The notes under the pieces were generated by a model. It made no database searches. It saw only the letters and a program-made list of their open reading frames with translations, and was not told the DNA's origin. Shown piece after piece: positions 32,148 to 39,779 of a DNA stretch of 64,000 bases. The first letter of the stretch is position 1. Every line of letters begins with the position of its first letter. Both the position numbers and the translations under genes were made by a program. This stretch comes from an uncultured Clostridia bacterium (lineage in GTDB: Bacteria; Bacillota; Clostridia; Christensenellales; Aristaeellaceae). The stretch is from the NCBI GenBank assembly GCA_937894675.1, contig CALCQO010000004.1, forward strand, positions 124,001 through 188,000, written 5' to 3'.

Positions 32148-33910
32148 CAGCGCTCCGCCCGGGGGTCAAAGCCCAGGCGTTTGAGGGTTTCCACCACATA
32201 GCTTTCCCGGTACTCCTGCCCCGCTTCTCTGCCCAGGTAGGATTTGAAAAACTCCTCGCAGGCCTGTTCGTAGGGAATGTCGGCGAGGTTGGCGATGATG
32301 CGCACGCTGCGGTCAATCAGCTTTTTGTTGGTGGGCAGCACCTGAATCATCCAGTTGCCCCAGACGCGGCCCATCTTAGCCATGGTGGCGGTGCTCAGCA
32401 CGTTGAAGGCCAATTTCACCAGCAGATGGGTCATCAGTTCCATGCCGGTGCGCTCTACCTGCACAGGCACCCGGATTTCATCCCCCGAGAGGGTGCCCCC
32501 GGGGATGTCCCCCAGGCGCAGCACGCTGCCGGCGTCAAAGCGGTCAATCTGGCTGTCGTACCATTGTTTCACTTTGCCCTGGCCGGAGCCGTTGATGTCA
32601 ATGAGCACCAGGCGGGCGGGGCGGCGCTCCCAGCGGGTTTCATCCGCGGAATTGCCGATGTCGTACTTGAGCACCTCCTGCCCGCCTACCTTGGGCGGGT
32701 TGTCGATGATGCTCTGGGCGGCGCCCATCTGGAGGTAATCTTCCTTTGTCCACTCCAGCCCCTTGATGGGGCGCAGGAACACATGCTGCCACGCCACATC
32801 GCTGGGGTAGAGGGGGTCTTTGACATACGCCCAGGACACAGGCCCCTCCATGCCCTTGCGCTTAAAGGGGGGCAGGGTGAAGGTGGGCTGGCGCTCGGTG
32901 GTATCGGTCATGATGTCCAATAAATAATCATGGGTGATGTAGGTAATCAGACCCTTGTCCTCGTAGGTGGCGGTTTCCATATCCACCGCCTGGGCCAGAC
33001 CTTGAAGGGCTGCTCCCTGGCGCAGATCATGGCTGAGCCGCTCGAACCCCGCCGCGTACTGCTCGCTTGTCAGCGCCACGGTGCCCAGCACCACGAATTC
33101 CTCTTGGCTAAGGTGCTTTTTCAGATACTCCTGGGCCGCCATTTCCAGGGCAGCGCCCGCCACCAGCAGCTCCACCGTGGTAACCTGCATGCGGGTGGAG
33201 CCGGACACCGCCATGTTGCCCACAAACAGGGGCATATAGATGATGCCCTCCCGGGCGAACACCTTGCGGCTGCGCTCCAGATGCTGGGTGAGGATGTCCT
33301 TGGGGTTGCAGTAGAGGTAGTAGGTGCGGCAGCCCCGCTCGTCCGCCTCGATGGCGGAGCCGTTGATGGAGGCGGACAGGCCGCACTCGGCCAGGGCCAC
33401 CACCACGTCCCCCTCCCCCACGCCCGCTTCCTGAATCTGCCGGGCGCCGAAGGTCATATAATCTTCGAAGTTTTCCACGCTCTGCACCAGGGCGCGGTCG
33501 CCCCCGGTGGTCAGGCTGTTGGTGGTTTCCATCAGGCGCAGCATCTCCTGCCGCCGGACGGGCAACTGCCCCGCCAGGTGCAGAAAGTACCGCCGCCAGG
33601 CCGCGTCCAGCTGCAGCGCCATACGCCCCGAGGCGCCTACGCTGGAAAAGAGCACCGTTTTGCCCTCCTCCATGCAGCGCAGGATGTCCTGCACCAGCAT
33701 GCTGTACTGCTCGGTTTTAAAAGCGTCCGCCGCCACCTGACCAATGCGGTGATCGGCGTCCAGAATGGTTTTCACCCCGGCGGCGGTATCCTTGGCGATG
33801 ACCGCGCTCAGGTTGCGGGTAACGGGGTTGGACTGCTCGGTGGGGATTACCCCCAGGTGAAACTGCTTTTCATTCTCGCAAAAATCGCGCGCGGCCTGTT
33901 GATACTGCAT
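32147..33910 (-). CDS. Double-SIS protein resembling glucokinase regulatory protein / MurQ
   Basis: A 587-residue cytoplasmic protein with two SIS domains. The first carries SSVGASGRMALQLDAAW (about 89-105) and TGGDRALVQSVENFED. In MurQ etherases the SGR segment leads to LDASECPP with a catalytic Glu; here the matching stretch is LDAAWRRYF, so that Glu is absent. This resembles animal glucokinase regulatory protein more than the etherase. The second domain has VLSTATMAKMGRVWGNWMIQV and NKKLIDRSVRII, like MurQ. A sugar-phosphate sensor or regulatory role is inferred, not shown. ATG 33910 has GGAGG upstream. Confidence 0.8.
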   Translation of the reverse strand: MQYQQAARDFCENEKQFHLGVIPTEQSNPVTRNLSAVIAKDTAAGVKTILDADHRIGQVAADAFKTEQYSMLVQDILRCMEEGKTVLFSSVGASGRMALQLDAAWRRYFLHLAGQLPVRRQEMLRLMETTNSLTTGGDRALVQSVENFEDYMTFGARQIQEAGVGEGDVVVALAECGLSASINGSAIEADERGCRTYYLYCNPKDILTQHLERSRKVFAREGIIYMPLFVGNMAVSGSTRMQVTTVELLVAGAALEMAAQEYLKKHLSQEEFVVLGTVALTSEQYAAGFERLSHDLRQGAALQGLAQAVDMETATYEDKGLITYITHDYLLDIMTDTTERQPTFTLPPFKRKGMEGPVSWAYVKDPLYPSDVAWQHVFLRPIKGLEWTKEDYLQMGAAQSIIDNPPKVGGQEVLKYDIGNSADETRWERRPARLVLIDINGSGQGKVKQWYDSQIDRFDAGSVLRLGDIPGGTLSGDEIRVPVQVERTGMELMTHLLVKLAFNVLSTATMAKMGRVWGNWMIQVLPTNKKLIDRSVRIIANLADIPYEQACEEFFKSYLGREAGQEYRESYVVETLKRLGFDPRAER

Positions 33911-33937
33911 ATTGCCCTCCGAATTTGTGTTGGGTTT

Positions 33938-33966
33938 ATTGTACCCTCTTGGCGGTGGTAAATCAA
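33938..33966 (-). promoter_or_regulatory. Promoter of the double-SIS/CotH operon
   Basis: On the minus strand TTGATT (33961-33966), 17 bp, TACAAT (33938-33943), 28 bp upstream of the start. Confidence 0.7.
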
Positions 33967-33979
33967 CCGTTTGGGCGGT

Positions 33980-34015
33980 AAAAGACAGGGCTTTGAAGCT
34001 GCCTTCAAAGCCCTG
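33980..34015 (-). terminator. Terminator of the feo operon
   Basis: CAGGGCTTTGAA (33986-33997) pairs perfectly with TTCAAAGCCCTG (34004-34015). On the minus strand the stem is followed by TCTTTT. It lies 17 bp past the stop of the Cys-rich gene. Confidence 0.85.
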
Positions 34016-34031
34016 GATGAATAGGATTTTT

Positions 34032-34175
34032 TCAGCCGCAGCTGTCCTTGCCGCAGGCCGAAGCGTGGGGGCATCCGGCGCAGCCGCCTTTGGCCCGGTT
34101 TTTCACAATGCCTCTGATCACCAGAGCGCAGACCGCCAGCAGGGCGATGGTTAAAATCCAGGTAGATGTGTTCAT
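34032..34175 (-). CDS. FeoB-associated Cys-rich membrane protein
   Basis: A 47-residue protein: one membrane helix (WILTIALLAVCALVIRGIV), a basic stretch, then GGCAGCPHASACGKDSCG with four cysteines. It matches the small Cys-rich partners often encoded after feoB in Firmicutes, thought to help ferrous iron pass through FeoB. ATG 34175 has GGAGG five bases upstream and starts 10 bp after the feoB stop. Longer in-frame reading enters feoB and is rejected. Confidence 0.9.
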   Translation of the reverse strand: MNTSTWILTIALLAVCALVIRGIVKNRAKGGCAGCPHASACGKDSCG

Positions 34176-34185
34176 TTCTTCCTCC

Positions 34186-36618
34186 TTACGCGGCGCTGCC
34201 CACAGGCACGCCTTTGGGTTCGGGGCGCAGCAGCAGGTATCCAAAGCCCGCCAGCGCCATCAGGGCGACGGCCGTCCACAGGGTGAAGGCGCCGCCGGTC
34301 AGCAGCAGGGCCAGTTGGTAGAACACCAGAGATACCCCATAGGCAAACGCTGTCTGATAGCCCACGGCGAAGGCTGTCCAGGGCGCGCTGTTCATTTCCC
34401 GGCGGATGGCGCCGATGGCGGCAAAGCAGGGGGCGCACAGCAGGTTAAACAGCAGCAGGGACATGGCGCTGACGGCGGTATAGTGCTGGGCCAGCGCCGC
34501 CCAGATTTCCACGCCCCTTTCGGACACTTCGCCAAAGCCAAAGAGGATACCGAAGGTGGATACCACGTTTTCCTTGGCCACCAGGCCCATCACCGTAGCC
34601 ACCGAGGACTGCCAGTCGCCAAAGCCCAGGGGGATAAACAGCCAGGCGAACAGGCCGCCGATTTTCGCCGCGATGCTCTGATCCATCTGGGCGTCCTCCA
34701 GCATGCGCAAAGCGCCGTCCGCAACGCCGAATCTGGAAATAAACCAGATAAAGATGGAGGAGAGCAGGATGACCGACCCGGCCTTTTTAATAAAGCTCCA
34801 CCCCCGCTCCCACATGGAGCGCAGCACGATGCCGGCGCCGGGTACCCGGTAGGCGGGCAGCTCCATCACAAAAGGAGAGGCGTCGCCGCGGAAGCGGCTG
34901 GTTTTTTTAAGCAATACCCCCGAGAGGATCACGGCGAACACGCCGATAAAGTAGGTCATGGGCGTAAACCACCACGGCCCGCCAAAGAGGGCGCCGCCAA
35001 TCATGGCGATTACCGGCAGCTTGGCGCCGCAGGGAATAAAGGAGGTGGTGGTAATGGTCATCCTCCGGTCCCGGTCGTTCTCAATGGTGCGCGAGGCCAT
35101 GATGCCGGGCACCGAGCACCCCGAGCCAATCAGCATGGGGATAAAGCTTTTACCCGACAGGCCGAAACGGCGGAACACCCGGTCCAGGATGAAAGCGATG
35201 CGCGCCATGTAGCCGCAGGCCTCCAGCAGCGCCAGGAACAAAAACAGCACGAACATCTGGGGCACAAAGCCCAGCACGGCGCCCACGCCGGCGATGATGC
35301 CGTCCACCACCAGGCTTTGCATCCAGGGGGCCACCTGCAGGCTTTCCAGCCAGCCCCCTACCACCACGGGCACCCCCGGTACCCAGGTGCCAAAGTCTCC
35401 CGTTTCGGGTTCCGCTACGGTCAGCGCCTGCTGATACATGGCCAGGGTCACCTGTTCCGTGCGCTCGGGCTCGGGGCTGTCCTCCCCCATAAACTGGGCG
35501 GCGGCGGTCAGGGTCCGCGCCTGCTGGGAAAGAGGCCCTGCCTCCAGGTTCACCCCCGCGTCCTGGGCGGCCTGCTCAAAGGCCTCCGTATAGATTTGGG
35601 CGGTGCTGTATTCCTCCAGCTTTTCCTCGTAGGCGGCGCGGCCATTGCCCATCAGGAAGAAGCCGTCCCCAAAGAGGCCGTCGTTGGTGAAGTCCGTTAC
35701 CCAGGCGCCCACGGTGGACACCGAAATGTAGTACACCAGCACCATCACAACCGCGAAAATGGGCAGCGCCAGCCAGCGGTTGGTAACCACCCGGTCGATT
35801 TTGTCGGAGGTGGTCAGGGCATGGCGGTCCTTTTTCACGTGGCTGCCCTTGAGCAGGGCCGTCACCGCCTCATAGCGGGCGGTGGTGATGACACTTTCCG
35901 CCTCGTCATCCTGTTCGGCCTCAAAATCAGCGGCGATGGCCGCGGCCGCCTCTGCCTGAGCCTGGGTTAGCGCCAGTTTCTCAGTTGCCTGGCTGTCCTT
36001 TTCCAGCAGCTTCAGGGCATACCAGCGGCGTTCCTCCTTTGGCAATTGGGGCAGGGCTTCTTCTTCCACCTGGGTAAGGACGCTTTCCACTTCCTGCCCC
36101 AATTTCACCGGCACGGCCGCGGCCGCTTGTTGGGCGGCGCTGACGGCCAGGGAAACCAGGCGGTCTATGCCCGTGTTCTTCAGCGCTGAGATTTCCGCCA
36201 CCGGGCACTGCAGGCGCTGGGACAGTTCGCCGATGTCCACCTTGTCGCCGCTTTTTGCCACCGCGTCCATCATGTTGACAGCCACCACCACAGGCAGCCC
36301 CAAATCCAGCAGCTGGGTGGTGAGGTACAGGTTGCGCTCCAGGTTGGTGCCGTCCACAATGTTGATGATGGCCTGGGGCTTTTCCTCCATCAGGTAGGTG
36401 CGCGCCACCACTTCCTCGGGAGAGTAGGGGGAGAGGGAGTAGATGCCCGGCAGGTCGGTCAGGGTCACGTCCTTATGCTTCTTCAGCCGTCCTTCCTTCT
36501 TTTCCACGGTAACGCCCGGCCAGTTGCCCACATACTGGTTGGAGCCTGTCAGCAGATTAAACAGGGTGGTTTTGCCGCTGTTGGGGTTGCCCGCAAGGGC
36601 GATGGTGAGTGGCTTCAT
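34186..36618 (-). CDS. feoB: Ferrous iron transport GTPase FeoB
   Basis: An 810-residue inner-membrane transporter. The N-terminal G domain has G1 GNPNSGKTT, G3 DLPGIYSLSPYSPEE and G4 NMMD; a helical spacer follows, then the Gate-repeat membrane part (FIPMLIGSGCSVPGIMASRTI, FIPCGAKLPVIAMIGG). It imports Fe2+ under low oxygen. The start is ATG 36618, inside GGAGGAAGAGATG; an ATG 12 bases upstream overlaps that ribosome site. A GTTAG-N6-CTAAC operator copy lies 14 bp upstream at 36632. Confidence 0.95.
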   Translation of the reverse strand: MKPLTIALAGNPNSGKTTLFNLLTGSNQYVGNWPGVTVEKKEGRLKKHKDVTLTDLPGIYSLSPYSPEEVVARTYLMEEKPQAIINIVDGTNLERNLYLTTQLLDLGLPVVVAVNMMDAVAKSGDKVDIGELSQRLQCPVAEISALKNTGIDRLVSLAVSAAQQAAAAVPVKLGQEVESVLTQVEEEALPQLPKEERRWYALKLLEKDSQATEKLALTQAQAEAAAAIAADFEAEQDDEAESVITTARYEAVTALLKGSHVKKDRHALTTSDKIDRVVTNRWLALPIFAVVMVLVYYISVSTVGAWVTDFTNDGLFGDGFFLMGNGRAAYEEKLEEYSTAQIYTEAFEQAAQDAGVNLEAGPLSQQARTLTAAAQFMGEDSPEPERTEQVTLAMYQQALTVAEPETGDFGTWVPGVPVVVGGWLESLQVAPWMQSLVVDGIIAGVGAVLGFVPQMFVLFLFLALLEACGYMARIAFILDRVFRRFGLSGKSFIPMLIGSGCSVPGIMASRTIENDRDRRMTITTTSFIPCGAKLPVIAMIGGALFGGPWWFTPMTYFIGVFAVILSGVLLKKTSRFRGDASPFVMELPAYRVPGAGIVLRSMWERGWSFIKKAGSVILLSSIFIWFISRFGVADGALRMLEDAQMDQSIAAKIGGLFAWLFIPLGFGDWQSSVATVMGLVAKENVVSTFGILFGFGEVSERGVEIWAALAQHYTAVSAMSLLLFNLLCAPCFAAIGAIRREMNSAPWTAFAVGYQTAFAYGVSLVFYQLALLLTGGAFTLWTAVALMALAGFGYLLLRPEPKGVPVGSAA

Positions 36619-36631
36619 CTCTTCCTCCATA

Positions 36632-36647
36632 GTTAGTCTCGGCTAAC
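36632..36647. promoter_or_regulatory. Iron-regulator operator, copy 3 (upstream of feoB)
   Basis: GTTAGTCTCGGCTAAC matches the two copies in the feoA/DtxR divergent region in both arms (GTTAG, CTAAC) and in 6-bp spacing. It stands just before the feoB ribosome site. Confidence 0.65.
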
Positions 36648-36661
36648 TTCTTTCCATTTTT

Positions 36662-36682
36662 AACGGCGCCTCAAGCGCCGTT
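36662..36682. repeat. Hairpin between feoA and feoB
   Basis: AACGGCGC (36662-36669) pairs with GCGCCGTT (36675-36682). On the feo mRNA strand it is followed by A rather than T, so it is more likely an mRNA processing or stability element than a terminator. Confidence 0.5.
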
Positions 36683-36704
36683 CACAACCGATAGAACCGA
36701 CGGG

Positions 36705-36935
36705 TTATCCCGCCGGATGAATCTCAATCATCTGGGCGTCCTCCTTGCGCAGGGACAATTCGTACCCCCGCACCTTGACCTCAATGGGGTCGCCCAGAGG
36801 CGCCACCTTGCGGATGTAAACCTCCGCCCCCTTGGTGATGCCCATGTCCATGATGCGCCGCTTCAGCGCCCCTTCCCCCAAGAGCCTGGCCACCGTGACG
36901 GTTTCCCCGATGGCGGCGTCCCGCAATGTACGCAT
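36705..36935 (-). CDS. feoA: FeoA domain protein (first feoB-proximal copy)
   Basis: A 76-residue SH3-like FeoA protein starting MRTLRDAAIGETVTVARLLG, with RIMDMGITKGAEVYIRKVAPLGDP, the family core. It is thought to bind or regulate FeoB at the membrane. GGAGGAAAGC precedes ATG 36935. It lies 11 bp below the second, more divergent feoA. Confidence 0.93.
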   Translation of the reverse strand: MRTLRDAAIGETVTVARLLGEGALKRRIMDMGITKGAEVYIRKVAPLGDPIEVKVRGYELSLRKEDAQMIEIHPAG

Positions 36936-36946
36936 GCTTTCCTCCT

Positions 36947-37156
36947 TCATACAACAATCCGCAGCGCCATGTCGCGGCTGATGGCCACCCGGCTGTCCTT
37001 GATGTTGACAATCAGGTTGCCGCAGTTCTCTGACACGACGGTAACAAACTCGCCCGGCACAAAGCCCAGCTTCTCCAGGAACTGTTTGGTTTCCAGTTTT
37101 CCGGTGATTTTCCGGATCAGGTTCCGGCTGCCCGGCGTCATCATATGCAGCGGCAT
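36947..37156 (-). CDS. FeoA domain protein (operon-leading copy)
   Basis: A 69-residue FeoA-like protein starting MPLHMMTPGSRNLIRKITGK, with FLEKLGFVPGEFVTVVSENCGNLIVNIKDSRVAISRDMA reduced to the SH3-like fold. It differs clearly from the next copy, so it is not a recent duplicate. ATG 37156 has GGGAGG seven bases upstream; an ATG at 37174 lacks a site. It is the first gene after the regulated promoter. Confidence 0.88.
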   Translation of the reverse strand: MPLHMMTPGSRNLIRKITGKLETKQFLEKLGFVPGEFVTVVSENCGNLIVNIKDSRVAISRDMALRIVV

Positions 37157-37176
37157 AGTGTACCTCCCTCTCAATA

Positions 37177-37192
37177 GTTAGTTTATCCTAAC
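37177..37192. promoter_or_regulatory. Iron-regulator operator, copy 1
   Basis: GTTAGTTTATCCTAAC, an inverted repeat in the leader of the feo operon, 25 bp from copy 2 centre to centre. Similar palindromes are bound by DtxR/IdeR/MntR-type repressors; the regulator is encoded divergently next door. Confidence 0.65.
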
Positions 37193-37199
37193 CACTGCC

Positions 37200-37228
37200 A
37201 TGTTAGCCTTGACTAACCAATTTGTCAA
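37200..37228 (-). promoter_or_regulatory. feo operon promoter with operator copy 2 in its spacer
   Basis: On the minus strand TTGACA (37223-37228), 17 bp, TAACAT (37200-37205). The operator GTTAGCCTTGACTAAC (37202-37217, plus strand) covers the spacer and -10, so bound repressor would block RNA polymerase. Confidence 0.7.
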
Positions 37229-37243
37229 TCCTTTTTCAAAAAT

Positions 37244-37272
37244 TTGTTAACCTTGCGTTTTTTGTGTACAAT
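37244..37272 (+). promoter_or_regulatory. Promoter of the DtxR-family regulator gene
   Basis: TTGTTA (37244-37249), 17 bp, TACAAT (37267-37272), then GGAGG and a TTG start. No operator copy overlaps it. Confidence 0.65.
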
Positions 37273-37298
37273 AGGGATAGAAAAAGGAGGGACGGCGC

Positions 37299-37673
37299 TT
37301 GGTTATCAAAGAATCCGCGGAAATGTACCTGGAGACCATCTACATCTTAGAAAAGCGCGGCCCCGTGCGCTCGGTTGACATTGCCAACTACACCGGCTTT
37401 TCCAAACCCACCATCAGCGAGCAGATGAAAAAGTTCCGCGAGCACGGCTACATCCAGATGGACAAAAAAAATTACATCACCTTAACCGACAATGGCCGGG
37501 AGATCGCCGCCAATATCTACGCCCGGCACCAGGTGCTGGCGGAGATGCTGCAGCATATCGGCGTCAGCCCCGACACCGCCCAGCAGGACGCCTGCCGGAT
37601 AGAGCACTACATCAGCGAGGAAACCTTCGAAAAAATACAGGAATACTTTAAAAAGCAGATGAAAAAGGATTAA
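37299..37673 (+). CDS. DtxR/MntR-family metal-dependent transcriptional regulator
   Basis: A 124-residue regulator with a winged helix (RSVDIANYTGFSKPTISEQMKKF) and a dimerisation domain holding the metal ligands (EMLQHIGVSPDTAQQDACRIEHYISEETF). It lacks the C-terminal SH3 domain, like MntR/TroR short forms. The start is TTG at 37299, with GGAGG eight bases upstream. Divergence from feoA-feoA-feoB and three matching palindromes suggest it represses feo when Fe2+ is plentiful. Confidence 0.88.
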   Translation: MVIKESAEMYLETIYILEKRGPVRSVDIANYTGFSKPTISEQMKKFREHGYIQMDKKNYITLTDNGREIAANIYARHQVLAEMLQHIGVSPDTAQQDACRIEHYISEETFEKIQEYFKKQMKKD

Positions 37674-37684
37674 CAATCCAACAC

Positions 37685-37721
37685 AAAAGCCGCGCTTCCC
37701 TTATGAGGAGCGCGGCTTTTT
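37685..37721. terminator. Bidirectional terminator between the DtxR gene and the radical SAM gene
   Basis: AAAAGCCGCGCT pairs with AGCGCGGCTTTTT. It has flanking A and T runs and lies between the convergent stops at 37673 and 37729. Confidence 0.85.
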
Positions 37722-37728
37722 GCTGCTT

Positions 37729-38616
37729 TTACAGCCCTGTCAAATCAAAATCCGGCGTATATTCCCTGCTGGCGGAGCGCTCGTCCTGGGTGTAGCCAGT
37801 CAGCCCCAGCGCATCAGCGTAATCCAGCACCCGGTTGTACTCGGCGTCCGTCACCCGGCGGTTTAATCCCTTGATGCCGCAGAAGGGCTGGGGGGTGTAC
37901 TGGCGCATCAGGGAGAGGGGGGTGCCCCCGGGCAGCTCGTCATGGATAAAATCCAGCACCTTTTTGCTGTCCCCCGTGCAGCCGGGCAGCAGCAGGTGGC
38001 GCATCAGGGTGCCCCTTGTCATGATGCCCTCCCGGTCGTACTGGGGCGCCCCCGTCTGGCGGCACATTTCCTTCAGGGCAAGGGAAGCGACTTCAAAATA
38101 GTCAGGCGCCCCGGCGCACAGGGCGCTGAGCCGGGGGGACACATGCTTCAGGTCGGGCAGATACACATTGACGACCCCCTCCAGCATGCGCAATGTCTCC
38201 ACCCTTTCGTAGCCCGAGGTGTTCCAGACCAGGGGCACCTTGGGGCGGTAGAGGGAGAGGGCCTCCAGGATGGCGGGCACAAAGTGGGTGCCTGTGACCA
38301 GCTCAATGGTGTGCACCCCCTCATCCTCCAAGCGCGCCAGCACATCGGCCAGCTGCCTGGCGGTCAGCCTTTTGCCCTGGTTGCGGTGGCTGATACCGTA
38401 GTTCTGGCAGAAGGCGCAGCGCAGGGTGCAGCCGGAAAAGAACACCGCACCGCAGCCGTACACGCCGCTGATGCAGGGTTCTTCCCAAAAATGCGGGGCG
38501 GCTCTCGCCGCCACCGCGTCTGTTCCCATGCCGCAAAACCCGCCGCCCTGCTCTGGTTCCCGGGCCACGCCGCACAGGCGGGGGCACAGGACGCAGGGGC
38601 TCCATCGTTTATCCAT
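37729..38616 (-). CDS. Radical SAM protein, PflA-like (COG1313 type)
   Basis: A 295-residue radical SAM enzyme. The cluster motif is GCTLRCAFCQNYGISHRNQG. An N-terminal cysteine group (CVLCPRLCG, GGGFCGMG) looks like an extra metal or cluster site, as in the putative pyruvate-formate-lyase-activating enzyme-like group. The protein it activates is unknown, and no glycyl-radical enzyme gene is nearby. The start ATG has no ribosome site, and a TATAAT ends only 6 bp upstream, so the mRNA may be leaderless. Confidence 0.85.
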   Translation of the reverse strand: MDKRWSPCVLCPRLCGVAREPEQGGGFCGMGTDAVAARAAPHFWEEPCISGVYGCGAVFFSGCTLRCAFCQNYGISHRNQGKRLTARQLADVLARLEDEGVHTIELVTGTHFVPAILEALSLYRPKVPLVWNTSGYERVETLRMLEGVVNVYLPDLKHVSPRLSALCAGAPDYFEVASLALKEMCRQTGAPQYDREGIMTRGTLMRHLLLPGCTGDSKKVLDFIHDELPGGTPLSLMRQYTPQPFCGIKGLNRRVTDAEYNRVLDYADALGLTGYTQDERSASREYTPDFDLTGL

Positions 38617-38655
38617 GGAAGAATTATACCATAAGGGATGGTCTGTTGACAGCGC

Positions 38656-39768
38656 TCAAGCGCCCGTTATTTCGGATACCCGCACCCGGCGGTTTTCGTT
38701 GAGGGACCGGGTCGCCGCGTCCGCGGTGGCGATGACCGCCCGGGCCGCCTTGCCGTTGAGCAGGGGGCGGAACTCCTGGGTAACTTCCGCGCCGCGCAGC
38801 ACGGAATCAAAGTAGCGCATCTCGTTCTTCATGATGCTGCTGAGCCAGGTGGGCGGCCTGCGCCCGGGGCGGCCGTACATGACGGCGCCGTCCTGTTCCA
38901 GGGCGTGGTTGTAGATGTAGGTCCGCTCGTCGTCTTCTTCCTGGGTTTCGTGAATCAGGAAATGCTCGTCCCCCGCTTTGGTGCGCAAGGTGCCTCCCAC
39001 ATCCTTCATGTCCAGGCGGATGGCGCCCTCGGTGCCCTGAATCAGCACATAGTGCTCGCTCCAGTGGAAGGCGCTGCCGTACTCCACCATGGCGTAGGTG
39101 TTGTTGTCAAAGCCCAGGGTGATGAGCAGCAAATCGTCCTCATCGCCAAACTGCTCCCCCTCGTGAGCCACATTGCCGCCCATCATGGTCACTTCCTTGG
39201 CAGGGCCCATGATGAACTGGATGCAGTCCAGTTCGTGGATGTGGTGGTACAGATGTCCGCCGGACTTGGCGCGGATCTTTTTCCAGGAGACCGAGGGCTG
39301 GGGCGGCTCCCACCCGTTGCGGGCGGAGTGGCAGTACAGCACTTTGCCGATGCGGCCTTCGTTGATGAGTTTTTTGGCGGTGCGCACACCCTTGAAGAAG
39401 TTCATCACATGGCCGGCCATGAAGGTGACGCCGTTTTCGTCGCAGGCCTTGACCATCTCGTCGCAATCCTCGAATTTGAGGGCGATGGGCTTTTCGCAGA
39501 ACACGCTTTTTTTGTTCCGGGCGGCGGCCAGCACCGGCTCCTTATGCAGGTAGTTGGGGGTCGCCACAATCAGGGCGTCCACATCAGGCCGGGCGCACAG
39601 GGCGTCCAGGTCCGTTTCCACATCGCAGTTGAGTTCCCTGGCGATGGTTTCGGCGTTGTCCGGATCCAGCACGGCCACCACCCGGGCGCCTTCCAGGGTA
39701 TTGATGATGCGGGCCAGTTCCGCCCCGAAGTATCCGGTACCCGCCACCGCGTAACCAAGTGTTTTCAT
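38656..39768 (-). CDS. Gfo/Idh/MocA-family NAD(P)-dependent oxidoreductase
   Basis: A 370-residue sugar dehydrogenase-like protein. It has a Rossmann N-terminus (YAVAGTGYFGAELARIIN), the EKP motif in VFCEKPIALKFEDC, and a C-terminal half with GHLYHHIHELDCIQFIMG. It probably oxidises a sugar, inositol or related polyol imported by the ABC system encoded directly upstream; only 11 bp separate them. The substrate is not determinable here. Confidence 0.9.
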   Translation of the reverse strand: MKTLGYAVAGTGYFGAELARIINTLEGARVVAVLDPDNAETIARELNCDVETDLDALCARPDVDALIVATPNYLHKEPVLAAARNKKSVFCEKPIALKFEDCDEMVKACDENGVTFMAGHVMNFFKGVRTAKKLINEGRIGKVLYCHSARNGWEPPQPSVSWKKIRAKSGGHLYHHIHELDCIQFIMGPAKEVTMMGGNVAHEGEQFGDEDDLLLITLGFDNNTYAMVEYGSAFHWSEHYVLIQGTEGAIRLDMKDVGGTLRTKAGDEHFLIHETQEEDDERTYIYNHALEQDGAVMYGRPGRRPPTWLSSIMKNEMRYFDSVLRGAEVTQEFRPLLNGKAARAVIATADAATRSLNENRRVRVSEITGA

Positions 39769-39779
39769 ACTTTCCTCCG

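Noticed and set aside
34048..35970. 640-codon plus-strand open frame
   Set aside because: Antisense to feoB, low complexity (His, Gly, Gln), no family resemblance.
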